Below, in pieces: positions 25,052 through 55,703 of a DNA stretch of 64,000 bases; the first letter of the stretch is position 1, and the number at the start of each line of letters is the position of its first letter. The notes under the pieces were generated by a model that saw nothing but the letters and a program-made list of their open reading frames with translations, was not told the DNA's origin and did no database searches. The position numbers were made by a program, and so were the translations under genes. This stretch comes from Pampus argenteus (lineage: Eukaryota; Chordata; Actinopteri; Scombriformes; Stromateidae): assembly GCA_036937835.1 (NCBI GenBank), contig CM072861.1, positions 23,066,501 to 23,130,500 on the forward strand, written 5' to 3'.

Positions 25052-28000
25052 TTATTTGTCTTTCCTCTTCAGAACATCAATGAAAGCATCTTTGGGAACG
25101 TCCACGTTGCCGATACGTCTCATCTTCTTTTTGCCCTCGGCCTGTTTCTTCAGTAGCTTCATCTTCCGCGTTATGTCACCTCCGTACTATCAAGAGAGAA
25201 AAATTTAAAAAAAAATTAATTTAGGGTTCGGTGGGAATTCAGATGGTCTGCATGTATGTTTTTTTTAGATTAAAAACATTTGAGAGGAAAATTGAAAATT
25301 ACTTACACATTTTGCAAGAACATTTTTTCTGTACGCCTTAATTCTAAAAGAGCCAAACATTATCATGTCACATATTTACACTGAACCAGCTGCATGTTTA
25401 TGTATTTATTTCATACATCATACAACAACTCAAAGTGCTTTATACATTCATCTTGTTTTGCATCTCATCACACTTTCTAACAAAGCCTTTAAGCTCAGTG
25501 AAGATAACATACTTACGTCTCTCTTGCGATGACTTTGCTTCCGATCGCTGCCTGTATGGCAATCTCAAACATCTGCCTCGGTATTGAATCTTTGAGCCGC
25601 TCACATATGGCTTTCCCTGAACTGTATGCACGGGCTCTGCAATGCAAACACACCTATCAGAACCAGAGGTGACTTGAAAACCCGCTACTGACTGAGTCGT
25701 GAGCACAAACTGCTCTGTTGTTATCCATAAAAACTACAGTATTCACCAGATTACCTCAAAATACACGACGTTAATGACATGTTACAAGTAACGGGATACA
25801 TCATCTGTACAAGTTTCATCACAGTGAGACTGAACGTGGAGTAATTATTACATTTTTTTAGGGGAGGTGTTATTTGATTCTTCATACTTTTCACTATCAG
25901 GTGAACAGTTTGTGTTTAAATATTAGCATTCATTTAGCGTCATGTTTTTGGCCTCCTGGCGAATGTAAGTCCAATATTTTCTCTTCTATCAGCTCTGTTT
26001 TGGTCTCCACCAACTCTGGATAATTTCTCTGTGTTTGATACTCCTGATGACACATTACACACTGATCATATAAAAATATTGATTAGTGCAGCTTTATAGT
26101 ATAAGTAAATATTTGACCTTTAATTATGACAACCTCTACAGACCAATCAGTGTAAAAACTTCAAACCAGAACAGAATAGAAAAACATAATCCCTCTAAAT
26201 GTAGTCAAAATCAGGACCTTATTTTCCTAAACTTACTTTGGATAAAATATAAAACATATATATATAACTTCATATATAACAGATGCAAGTGGCTTCTCTG
26301 CTTGTCTCACTTACGTCCAGTCACATCTGTACATTTCTGTCGCTCTGTATTTTAGATATTCTGCTCTGTTATTGGCGAGTTTCCGCTCCGAGGCTCACAG
26401 TACAGTATAAATGGCCACAGAGCAGCCATCGCCGGTGAAGCGTAGCGCCCTTCAATTACCGAGGCCTGCACTGCTGCACTGTACATTAAATACGTATCTG
26501 CCGTGCGTCATCAGTTTTGGCTTGTGAAGTTACTTTATTGTTCCTGTCACAAATGAACTGAAGTCCTTGTCCAGTGTGTGTAATGTCATAGATAATGTTA
26601 ACACTGGCTGACAAGAGGCCTTTTTTTTTTTTTTATGTTATCCTGAGCGATGAATATATTTCATGCTCCGCAGGCTCAGAAGAATCACTCTTGATTAATA
26701 AAAGGACCATATAACCTCAAAATTATGTAAACTCGTAAAATTCTTTTCAGCAACGGTAATAATTTAGCTGTTAGAAAACTGCTGCGACTTCTTAGCCGAA
26801 AAGAAAAAAAAAAAAGGAAAATTACAACTAATTCACAGCATCAAACCTCTGCTATTATTTAAAACATACTTGTGTACAATTGTGGTGAGTTCTTCCACAG
26901 GGCGTCCATTCAGGAGGATATCCATCTTGATCAAATCCGCAGCCTCGTATCCCGCATTCTCATAATCAAAACTATAGAAGTCATACAGTATTTGATTTCA
27001 GACATTTCTCCAATACTGTTCAATATAAGAATATGTTTTCATTTTTCCTAAGAATCCAATAAAAATAAACTTCAGATCTACTTTCACACTGTGAAAACAC
27101 AATTTTTTGGATATAATTTTTTTTGCATATAAAGCTGCAGTGGACTATGATATTACATGGTAACCTGTTTATAATTTTACCTGGCGTATCCAGACGACAG
27201 CGATTTGAGGAGGTCGTAGAAATCCACAACGATTTCGTTTAAAGGGAAGAGATACTTCATCATGACGCGCTGGTCGTCGATGTACACCATGTTCTTCTGG
27301 ACGGCTCTGCGACTCTTCAAGAACACAAACGTAGTGATATTATTGTTGCTTTTACTCGGAGAAGGAGATTTAAATAAACTGCATATGGTGCAGAAAGTAC
27401 AAATGAAAATGTCCCTTTTTATTTGCATTTTCCTCAGCTGTCAAAAAATGCTAAACTGAATGAATTAATCATATGATATGAGACACAGTCTTACCAAGCA
27501 GAGACTCATAATCTGGCCAATGTAAGCGTCTGGGGTAAAAATGGTCCCCAGAACCATGGGCTCCAAATACTGTGACACCACCGTTTTGTCGGGGAACTGA
27601 GTCGGGTTCACGATGGTTATCTCTTCGCTGCCGTGTTCCTGTTAAGAAGAAAGAGAAGAAACGTGCACATAAAAAGTGATCAGAACCGAGAAATAATGTT
27701 CCGTCGTAAAATAATCACATAAAACTCAACTTACCTACATAATGCATTCAAATTGGTTGTGATTTTACCTTCGTCATTTCACAGGGAAGCACGCCAGCGG
27801 CACCGGAGAGCTCCATTTATCATCAGTTTCAGAGTCAGTGGAAACTTTTTTTTTTGCTGAAATTGTGAAGACCAGAAAAATGTCTCTTACCTTGATGAGT
27901 TTGGCTGAAGAGAGGACAGCCTTGTAGGGTACGGTGGGCGCTGTTATGATAACGGAGGCATTGTATTCCTGCTCCAGCCTCTGATTGAACACCTCCATAT

Positions 28001-31000
28001 GAAGAAGTCCCAGGAAGCCAAGTCTGCAGGAGGACAGGAAGGTTCATGATTGATGCTCACGCTGTTAATTACAAAGATCCTGCTTGGAAAGAGTTCAACA
28101 GTAAGTGAGACTCATTTCTATTCCAGTGCAGTCTCATACTTCCACTTGATATGAATAACTAATCAGCTAATAAAGTCAAAATTTACATCAGCCGGATTCA
28201 TAATATGACCTGCAACTCTTACTTGGCTGCGTATTGTCCAAAGTAAGTCGTTAATTCACCTATCAATTTATAAAATATGATGCCAAATGAAAGGAAATGC
28301 ACCTTCCTCTTAATTTAATGCGGAAAAATAACTGATCTGCAACAGAATATTTAAAACTGCTCCGTGTCTTTTGTTTTTGTTTGTTGCTTCAGTGTATGAA
28401 AGGACCCGCTCCTCTGTTTGGGGGGGGATTGTAAAGCCATTTTTCTAATTCAAAGCCGCGTTTCTGACCTCCAGCCTGCTCCCAGGGCCAGACTGCTGTC
28501 TCTCTGCACTGTGACACTTGAGTCATTCAGGGTCAGCCTCTCAATGGCGCTGCGAAGGCCTGGGTATTCAGACTGGTCCATCGGATACATGCCTGGAGGA
28601 CAGAAAGAAAATACATAAATAAATAAAAAGCCAGAGTGCACATCAACAGTCAGCAAATAGGATTCTTTTAATGTATATGGAGAGCGCTGACTGCTCTTAC
28701 TGTACCAGCGAGTGAAAGGCTTTTATGTTTCTCTACATGTCCAGTAAAGCTGCGATATTAAAAGGCTGTTTTATGTGCCGAGTAATTATCGTGTCACTGC
28801 TGCCGTTAGATGGTGTTATAAAAAATAAATACTGTATTCTCATTTACAGTTTTATTAGAGTTTGTAGTGAACAGCTCCTACCAGCAAAGACCATGGCTTT
28901 GGCCGGTTTAAACCCCGGAAGAGGCTCCACCGGCTGCTCCAGGAGGTGCAGTGTGTCTCCAATCTGGGCCTCCTTCACATCCTTCATGCCGGCTATGATG
29001 TAGCCCACCTGGCCAGCAAGCCTACACAAACAGACCATCTCAGAGAATCACACTCATGTAGTGTAAACAAGCGTCTCAATGGACAGTTGGACAAATGTTG
29101 ACAGGATTAGATGCACAACAACACGAACAGACTGTCGGCTTATATCGTACAACACGGCTGACTCGACTATGTATTAGTGCTTAAAAAAATATGCATTTGT
29201 TCTTTTTCAAAAACTTTCAATAAATCAATTATTTGATTAGTCAGTCTGGACAGTTCAGTCTAACAAATTGCAGAAAATGGTAAAAAAAAATGTCCGTTAT
29301 TATTTTATTTAAAAAGGGGAAAAATAAGTGCCTATTAATTTTTTGCCAATTGAAAAATTAACCGTTTAAAATCCAGTTTTCTGGTCCTTCTGGTTTATTA
29401 TATGTTTGTTTTGGTCTAAAAGACCTTCATAAACGAGCAATCACACTGTTCAATTTATCTACACAGATGCTAAATAAATTATCCAATCAGAAAACCACTG
29501 AAATATGATCAAACGGTGCATAAAACACCTTCCAAATAGCCAATAACACTTAAACAAAACTAAAGAATAAGTTTATAATTACATAATATGTTTGCCATAT
29601 TCTGCTAAAAAAAAAAAACCCAAAACAATCACATCAAAATATCTGCAGAAAACGTATCTGCAGATTAGCAAATTATACAAGATACCAAATGGGAGAAATA
29701 AGATGACATGATGGTGTTGAGTGCAGCCTACAGTCTCTGTGTCGGATGCTCATGTGGCCGCAGGAGCCCCAGCTCGTTGACCTCGTAGGTTTTGCCCTGA
29801 TGCGCTGACACAATCTTGTCCCCTTTTTTGACCTGACCTCCAAACACAGCGATGTTGGCCACCACTCCTCTGTAGTGGTCGAAATTGGAGTCAAACACCA
29901 GGGCTTTGAACGGGTCATCCATGTTTGCCACAGGACTGAGAATAAAAAAGGAAAAGGTTCAGTATTATGTGTCAAACATTGTGAGAAATGACACCGAGTT
30001 CTTCTTCTTACGCTGGAATTCTGTTCACAACCGCTTGGAGAACATTTTCAACATTCGTTCCAAGTTTAGCTGAAATCTGAAAAAAAAAAAAAAAAGTAAA
30101 TAAGACGTGTCTCTCAGAAATATTCATCTTACTGTGGATTACAAAAAAAAGAAACACAGCTGACATACGCTCTGACTCACCTTGATGCATTCCTCGCGTG
30201 GAATATCAAACGCCTTTTCAATCTGTAACTCCACACCCTCCGGATCGGCGTTTTTCAAATCGATCTGAGGGAGAAAATGTCAGAATAGAATTACCTGACA
30301 CGCCGGCAGTCAAGTGGAAAAATAATGCATGTGATTAAACCAAACACTGGCAGCTCTGAGTGCACCTTGTTGATGACGGGGATGATTGCCAGCTGAGCTT
30401 CAAAAGCCAAGTAGAAGTTCGCCACCGTCTGCGCCTGAACCCCCTTCACATGTCAAGAAATATATTAACCATCGCAGCGCCTGAAGCATCTGCGCACATT
30501 CACAAACAGACAAATAGGATGTTTGTTTTTTTTGTTTGTTTTTGTTTTTTGTACCTGGTTGGCATCGACAATCAACAGCACACCTTGGCACGCAGAAATC
30601 GACCGAGACACTTCGTAATTGAAGTCAACATGACCCTGCAGACATGACAAATACAGCAAGTGTAAGCAAATGCAAATGTGTATTATTAATAAAAAGGCAG
30701 AAGTAACTATTCACTTCATCATCCTCATCCAGGTGAGGACTTACCGGTGTGTCGATGAGGTTCAGGAGGTACTGCTGACCCTGGTGGTTGTAAAACAACG
30801 AGGCCGTCTGGGCCTTCACCGTTATCCCTCTCTCTCGCTCCACCTGAAGTTTGTCCAGCACCTGTTTGTTCTTCTCTGTCTTTGCTATGGCACCTGTTTG
30901 TCACGTATCAAGTATTATATACGGTTTATTCAGTCAGGATTATGTCTGATCTTCAGCTCTGATCTTATCGTTGACATTGTATGTGTCTCATGTATCTGTA

Positions 31001-31524
31001 ATATTTAACATTATCAGGCCTAAATAGAACCATTGATATTAAATAACATTAACAAGATACATTTCTGACTTTTCCACTCTGTTTTTAGGGTTGTAAGCAC
31101 AGTGATCAAACACACCTGTCATCTCCAGCAGCCTGTCAGCCAGCGTGCTTTTTCCATGATCAATGTGAGCAATGATGCAGAAATTCCTGATTCTGTCCAC
31201 AGGGAACTTGGCCAAGTCGATGGTGTCCTTGATAACAAAAAGGGGAAAGAAAAACCTACAAATGACTATGAAGTGAATGACAGCATCTCACCCCTTTAAT
31301 AGACAGTTTAACTTCCAGCCTGCCTCAGTGTGTTTCTGTTTTCTTACCTTGTCTGTTTGTGTGCTCATCATGTTGCAGGACAGAGGAAGCCTTTTAACCC
31401 AGCGGTGTCTCAACACTGAGTAAGTCATGTTAAAGCTTTGGATTTTCCTTCTGGACGTTTTGAACTGGAAAACATGCCTGAAAAAGGCAGTTTCACAGCA
31501 CCGTCCGACTAAAGAAAACGACAT
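25052..31524 (-). CDS. guf1: Translation factor Guf1, mitochondrial (EF4/LepA family GTPase)
   Basis: Mitochondrial elongation factor 4 homologue; bacterial LepA acts on the ribosome and is linked to back-translocation and to ribosome biogenesis. Seventeen coding exons: 31348-31524, 31116-31227, 30745-30893, 30555-30635, 30366-30443, 30181-30264, 30012-30076, 29732-29935, 28882-29021, 28469-28592, 27891-28023, 27495-27638, 27181-27314, 26870-26971, 25517-25636, 25307-25343, 25052-25186. They total 2019 bases with stop, 672 residues (human is about 669). The first 59 residues are Arg/Lys-rich with one acidic residue before residue 58, as in a mitochondrial presequence. GTPase boxes: G1 AHIDHGKST (79-87), G2 RERGITV (116-122), G3 DTPGH (144-148), G4 NKID (198-201, split by an intron), G5 SAK (229-231). 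The LepA C-terminal domain follows, ending in KDAFIDVLKRKDK. All phases close and no lesions were seen. Introns are short, mostly 0.1-1.2 kb. Confidence 0.96.
25990..26097 (+). repeat. Dispersed repeat end, shared with 7090-7215
   Basis: Ends with the same 23 bases as the copy in pigg intron 5-6 DNA, here inside guf1 intron 14. Left boundary is uncertain. Confidence 0.45.
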
Positions 31525-31694
31525 GTTTTCGCAGGTAACCTCACAGTATGCTAATAGCTACATGCTAATAAAGTACAGACTGTCAGGGCGGCAAAACTCA
31601 CGGTTTCTTAAAGTACATAGTCTTAAAACAATAATAACCCCCGGTTCATGAGTTTGTAGGGTGCAGACATTTTGGATGACAGTTCGTTGGCAAT

Positions 31695-31815
31695 GACTTC
31701 TGGGAAATGATGTTTTTCTAAGTAGTAATAAAAAAACAAAAAACAAGATAAGCTGCTACTTCCGTGTTCGTTTATGTCAACAAGCGAAGAAGAAAACACA
31801 TCGTTAATGCTTCCG
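31695..31815 (-). promoter_or_regulatory. guf1: guf1 promoter region with ZNF143-like and ETS-like motifs
   Basis: About 170-290 bases upstream of the guf1 ATG. At 31698-31710 the plus strand reads CTTCTGGGAAATG, close to the ZNF143/SBS core. ACTTCCG at 31758-31764 is an ETS/GABP-type site, and a second GCTTCCG lies near 31808. Such sites are common in promoters of housekeeping and nuclear-encoded mitochondrial genes (established knowledge). That these serve guf1 is inferred from position. Confidence 0.4.
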
Positions 31816-31894
31816 TTCATAATGTGTCGTTAACTGTTACACAGCTACTCTGTAGTGTATAAACAGTAGATTATGATGCTAATGAGTTACGTGA

Positions 31895-32073
31895 TTTATT
31901 TTTCCTAGGATGACGTAGTCATGACCCGCCCTACTCTACATATGATTGGCTTACCTTGATACTTTATCCTAACTCTAACCAATCGCATTTCTCAGACGTA
32001 AAAAGGGAACGAGTATTAACCAATCAGAGGTAGAGTAGGGTGGGTAATGACTTCGCCATCCTAGGCAAATAAA
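31895..32073. mobile_element. Element with about 55-base terminal inverted repeats upstream of guf1
   Basis: The left arm (31895-31949) includes CCTAGGATGACGTAGTCATG then ACCCGCCCTACTCTAC and ends ATGATTGG. The right arm (32020-32073) is its inverse with a few changes: CCAATCAGAGGTAGAGTAGG then GTGGGTAATGACTTCGCC then ATCCTAGG. The arms extend outward into TTTATTT/AAATAAA. The 70-base centre has a further ACCAATCGC. No open frame; about 180 bases in all. It lies 370 bases upstream of the guf1 ATG. Confidence 0.65.
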
Positions 32074-32924
32074 GGGCTTACAGCATGCAGCTTTATTTCT
32101 TTTGTAGGGATTTTAAGACGGTATATCTTGATAGTGTAGTGGCACCAAATAGCACGAGGGTCAAAATTTAGATGAATGGAATAATGTAAAGACTGAAACG
32201 TTTAAAACAGGGAAACTGGGCAGATATCTTCTTAACAGTCATCTTTGAAAATACTTGGACAGCCGGAAGTCCCGCCTACTCAAGCTGTCAGATGCAAGGA
32301 TAAAAATGGATATCAGTTGCTATGACAACGAAGCTGCCTCTTGCACAAGAATAGATGACTGCTTCTCCTCTTTGTACAACCAGAGATAATAAAGCCTCTA
32401 TTAGTCCCCAGTTTCATGTAATGAAATGTCATGTAATCATCTTTTTTTATTTTATTATTTCACTTGAGACTTTTTGCATTGAGGATTACATTCAAGTCAC
32501 CAAGCTGCCATCTGTTTTTCTTAAAGACAGTACAAACCTTTACACATTTAAAATATAAAAATGCCCTCTACTTAGGTTCATAACACGTTATAAACAGATG
32601 CATGTGTTGCATACAGTTATAATAATATAAAATGTGCCTTTGTAGGAGGACATATAATTGCTGACAAATATGCTATTATTAATAAATATGTAAAATGTTG
32701 TTGTATCTGCTTACAGTTACATCATAATGTGTTATAAATATGTTGAAATGCTAAATAGGGGGACCAAACTTACACTAATAAAAGATGGCAGCTGGAAATC
32801 AGTTTGTTTTATTCCATGCACAGAAATATGAATATTATAGTAGAATTTGAGAAAATGTTTAATAATGATTATGAACATATATTAATTATCCTAATCTCAA
32901 GAAGCTATTAAAATGATTCATGAA

Positions 32925-33075
32925 CAGTTGTTACTTGTTACTGCAGGAAAAGCACAGGTGTAACTAACAACGAGAGCTCTGCTACATTAACAGTCTCAGT
33001 TAGCCAATAGCAGCCATCAATTGATGCTACTAATTACACCTGTGCTTCACCTGTCACTGAATGACATGTCACAGT
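32925..33075 (-). mobile_element. Palindromic element, copy B (MITE-like)
   Basis: The arms AAAGCACAGGTGTAACTAAC (32949 onward) and CTAATTACACCTGTGCTT (33029-33046) are near-perfect inverted repeats. The inside contains AGCCAATAGCAGCCATC. It aligns with copy A over its whole length in opposite orientation, so the family is interspersed rather than a lone hairpin. It lies between guf1 and gabra2. Confidence 0.65.
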
Positions 33076-36000
33076 GTCTTACAACAGTTACTATGCTGAA
33101 CAAGAAGCACTGTTTGATGGAAAAGTACAGGAATCAACACAAAACCAGCGTGGCTTGATTTAATATGTGACAGAATGATTCTATTGTTGGCATTGTGAAT
33201 GGGAAGGGATTGCATATCAATGCTAAATTAATGATGCACCTATAATACTACACATATTTCACAGTTGTATAGTAGTTTGATGCATCTGCATGTTGTTGGT
33301 ATCACTAAATGCATCTAGGTTAAGTCATGTTTTGGATTGCTGTGGCTGGCAGAGTGAATTTACAGCAATGCACAGGCATTTCCTGCATTAGTGCAATCAA
33401 ATAAATCTCATTTAGGCAAAGACCTTTAAGTCACTGTCCAATTTAAACCAAGTCGAGACGTTGCAGATTAGATTTAAAGAAATTATTTGCAGTTTCTTTT
33501 AAAAGTTTTCTACAATCTGACATTCTTAATCCTTTTTAGATGATCCTCATTTATGAAGATTTCTTGACATGCAAGCAGCTCTTCTGTGCTGCCCAGCCAT
33601 CCACTGTAGATCCATCACCTCCATCAGTATTGATTTCTGTCAGCCGGGTGTGTTTGAGCGGACGAACAGGGTCAGCTGTGGATGGAGGAGATAGGGCTCC
33701 TCTGCACGGGGTCTGTACAGCGTGTGAGTGGAGGAAAGTGAAACTTCAGCGAGCTGTGCATCACAGCTCAGCGCCACAGGGCTTTTTGTGGGTCTAAGCA
33801 ACACGCTCATAATGATAGTCCCTGGCTGCATTGGAGCATTGGTTGATAACATCCTCCTTTGCTGAAGAAGGAGACTATTATGCTGCCTCAGTTATAGTTA
33901 TATATTATGAATTGTACAGTTATTCTATTAACAGATCTTGGATTCAAAGTTGTCCACAAAGCGATAATATTATAGATTTAGTTTCACTTCAACCATAACT
34001 TTACAGTGCAGTACACCACCACCTATTATGACCTCAATAAGAAACATAAACAGGATTGGATTGCATTATAACATAATAAAGTGATTGTCATGTGTTTAGG
34101 TATAAGACTGAATATCAATATTTCACTATATGATTTTTAAAACATCAGCAACTATCAGTGTCAGCTCCAAAACTGCAGGGTCAGTCCAAAAAGACGGCAC
34201 ACACTCGATATAAAGACGTTAAAGATGATGTGTGTTTTATTAGAAACTGTGCACTGAACCAAGCATCCATCGTGTGAACAATCATTTATCTTGAATGTTT
34301 AAGAGTCTATCGGGATGTCAGAGAAAAACAGAAATTATAGTATATTCGACAACATAATTTGTAAAAAAATAAAAAATAAAAATAAATTTAAAAAATGCTA
34401 GATTTCTACTACATGCAAAGTTTGATTTGAACAGTTGAAATCAAAATTAAAATGCTGATGTAAAGAAAAAACATTAAAAATAAAGTAAATTAGCACATGT
34501 GGCTAGTGATATGGGGCTGACTATATAACATCCATAGCAGAGATTGTGATAGAGCAACTTTATTTCCTGCAAAACATTGTTTATATACCGATAATTTGCT
34601 TTTCTGTATGTGCTCCGACATTCCTGCAATGATTTTTGTTGTTTTATCACAATATCACTGCTCATAAACTATAATCAATGGTTGTCCCTGTTATTTTGTT
34701 GCTTATGGAATTGGATTAAATGAGCAATGTATATATGGCTTTTAGAGATACAACGATCAATCTGTACGGGAAAATGGGATCACATGACGTTAAAAACACA
34801 TCTGTAATCAATAAAAAATAACTTTTCAGATGTTGTACTGTATATAATGAGCTAAAGCTAAGATAAATAATTTAAATAAATAAATAAGTTTTAAAAAAAA
34901 GCTTATTAATGTAAAAAGGGTAACGCTAGCGGTTAGGCAGCTTTTTTGTAGATTTTTAGCTTCTTTTAGCTCACTGTTGTAATTTTCAGCGTAAAAACAC
35001 TGACAAAAAGACCGTAGCTACACTACATATGTAGCACCAAATAGCATACAGCTAAATTTAAAATGAAGAAAGTTGAACAGCTAACAGCTAAAGTCCAAAA
35101 TATCTTTGTCTGGAGCCGTTGTCGCCCAAATCAAGGCTAAAAGGAGAATAAATATTGGACTTATATTTGTAAGGTGGCCAGAAACATGGCTCCAAACGGA
35201 CGTTTGGTGTCTGCTGGATGTTTACGCTACATACGTATTGTTTGCTAACACGTTAGCTAAAACGACTTCATTAGCTACGTGTCATGGCCGCCTGCGTCTG
35301 CACTGAAACATATTAATATAGACCTCCGCTCCATAATTAGGTAAGACGGTAATGATAGTATTTATATGATAAGTTATATTATAAATTATAGTTTATAAGT
35401 GATATTTCTCAGTAAGGTCCGCCGTATAAACCTTCCTACTGTGCTCCAACATAGACATAAATAAGGCGTATGCCATATTGGTCCAAATAAGTATAAACAA
35501 ACAAAGCTTTGTGTAATTCACTAGTGATTTTTAAAAACAATAGTGGCTTCATGTAAACTGTATATTAAGCCTATGACTAAAACTTAACTTGAGTTTTAGC
35601 TTTTAACACCTCTGAGCCCCATACCAATAGTCACAGATAACAAAACAACTTTTGCACGGTAACAATATTATACAACTGTGTTTTTGCATTGGCTTGGACA
35701 GAAAACAAAAATCAGGCCACTCTTAGATGGCAAAAAATAATATTTGATAGGACATAATCAGTTCCTTTCACTCAAAGAAAAAGAGATACTGTAATATTAA
35801 GAGAGTGGGCTTTACCAGCGAAATTCAACATATTTAGAAGTAACTCTTAAATCAAATGTATGTGTTAATCTTCATGTGTTTACTCTTCATTTGAAGTGTA
35901 TGTACAGTGGCCACATACTTTCAAGGAAATATGCACTCTAATTGAAATTAGTCACACAATATGTCACCATGAAACCATGAATATAAATATACACACACAT

Positions 36001-36171
36001 TTACAAAAGCCGGGATTTTCAAAAGTGCTGCGGATGGTGTAGAAAACAGGCGGAGATAGAGGATCACACTGCAATCCAGGACTTCACTCTGTAAAGGTAT
36101 GTATACACAGTTGCTGGAGGTATTTGGTTCGTCTCTTTAGTCCCCAGACCAGAACCCATAAAAACTGGCCT

Positions 36172-54972
<18,801 letters not shown>

Positions 54973-55054
54973 GGCCGCTTCAACACCCACACAGCAGAGC
55001 AGCCACTGTAATGAATGGAAGCTGCTTTTAACTGGGCTTCACATGCCACTGGAT

Positions 55055-55055
55055 G

Positions 55056-55112
<57 letters not shown>
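55055..55112. repeat. (TA)n microsatellite upstream of the gabra2 ATG exon
   Basis: About 28 TA units with two TACAT interruptions. It starts 83 bases upstream of the gabra2 ATG. If the noncoding-exon model holds, it is intronic, 50-105 bases upstream of the acceptor; otherwise it is in the promoter or 5' UTR. Confidence 0.92.
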
Positions 55113-55405
55113 GTGACTTATACAATCATTATATCCATCACTTATTTCTGGGGATTCCCTTTAGGGAGCGACAAAAGAAGAGGAGAGAAGAAGAAAAAAC
55201 AGACGAAGAAGAAGCAACTGGCAGTAATTAGTATTCACTGACACGTCCAACGCCTCCACTCACTGAACATTACTGCTGCCAAAAATATTGGATCAAGTCA
55301 GTCCACCGATTTAAAGCTCAATTTAGATGATTAAAAAAAATTACATTAAAGAAAATCATTATTAATATTAGAGAGAATGTGGCTTCTCTACCAGCATCCC
55401 CTTAG

Positions 55406-55453
55406 ATAATAATAATAATAATAATAATACATAATAATAATAATAATAATAAT
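55406..55453. repeat. (AAT)n microsatellite
   Basis: About fifteen AAT units with one short interruption, 50 bases downstream of the predicted noncoding-exon donor of gabra2. Confidence 0.9.
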
Positions 55454-55503
55454 ATAAAATGACCCTTTGTGTCTGAAAGTAGGGTTGAAAAAAACAGACT
55501 CAC

Positions 55504-55665
55504 CTCAAGTGCAGAAAGTACCTGCTGCAGGTGGAAACGTCGAAAGATGCAAGAAAGTTAAAGACAATTCACGGCTGTGTCCTGTTAGGATGATGAGACT
55601 GAATGAGTGCAAGTCTGTCAGGAGAACAAAGCTGCGAGCATTGATGCATCATAGTCCCAGCAAAC
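55504..55665 (-). other. gabra2: Predicted noncoding first exon of gabra2 (5' UTR)
   Basis: On the minus strand a TATA-like box is followed by about 160 bases ending in a near-perfect splice donor, GAG|GTGAGT, with the GT at 55502-55503. Upstream of the ATG exon there is a fitting acceptor, TTCATTACAG, whose AG is at 55006-55007. Joining these would make the ATG exon 54905-55005 with 33 bases of leader. Mammalian GABRA2 has noncoding 5' exons, which supports the model. The right end is set only from TATA spacing, so it is uncertain by tens of bases. No transcript evidence is available here. Confidence 0.45.
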
Positions 55666-55692
55666 AGCAGGAATGCACCCGGAATGCATTGG

Positions 55693-55703
55693 CTTTTTAT
55701 ATA
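55693..55703 (-). promoter_or_regulatory. gabra2: TATA box candidate for gabra2
   Basis: The minus strand reads CTATATAAAAAG at this place, a close match to the TATA consensus. It lies about 190 bases upstream of the strong donor that would end the noncoding first exon. Transcription would start near 55,660-55,670. The region is otherwise AT-rich, so a chance match is possible; the paired donor raises the odds. Confidence 0.4.

Larger units (their letters stand above)
31525..36171. other. Intergenic region between gabra2 and guf1
   Basis: 4.6 kb. It holds the guf1 promoter region, two small inverted-repeat elements and a GC-richer block (33590-33860). The stretch 34900-35340 has fish-repeat-like words (TTAGCTAAAACG, AACAGCTAACAGCTAAAG). 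I looked for gabrg1 and gnpda2, neighbours of these genes in mammals, and found no trace. Confidence 0.6.

Noticed and set aside
54973..55231. Coding extension upstream of the gabra2 ATG or tyrosine-isoleucine repeat protein
   Set aside because: This is the TA array read through; the signal peptide starts at 54972 and an acceptor lies 33 bases before it.
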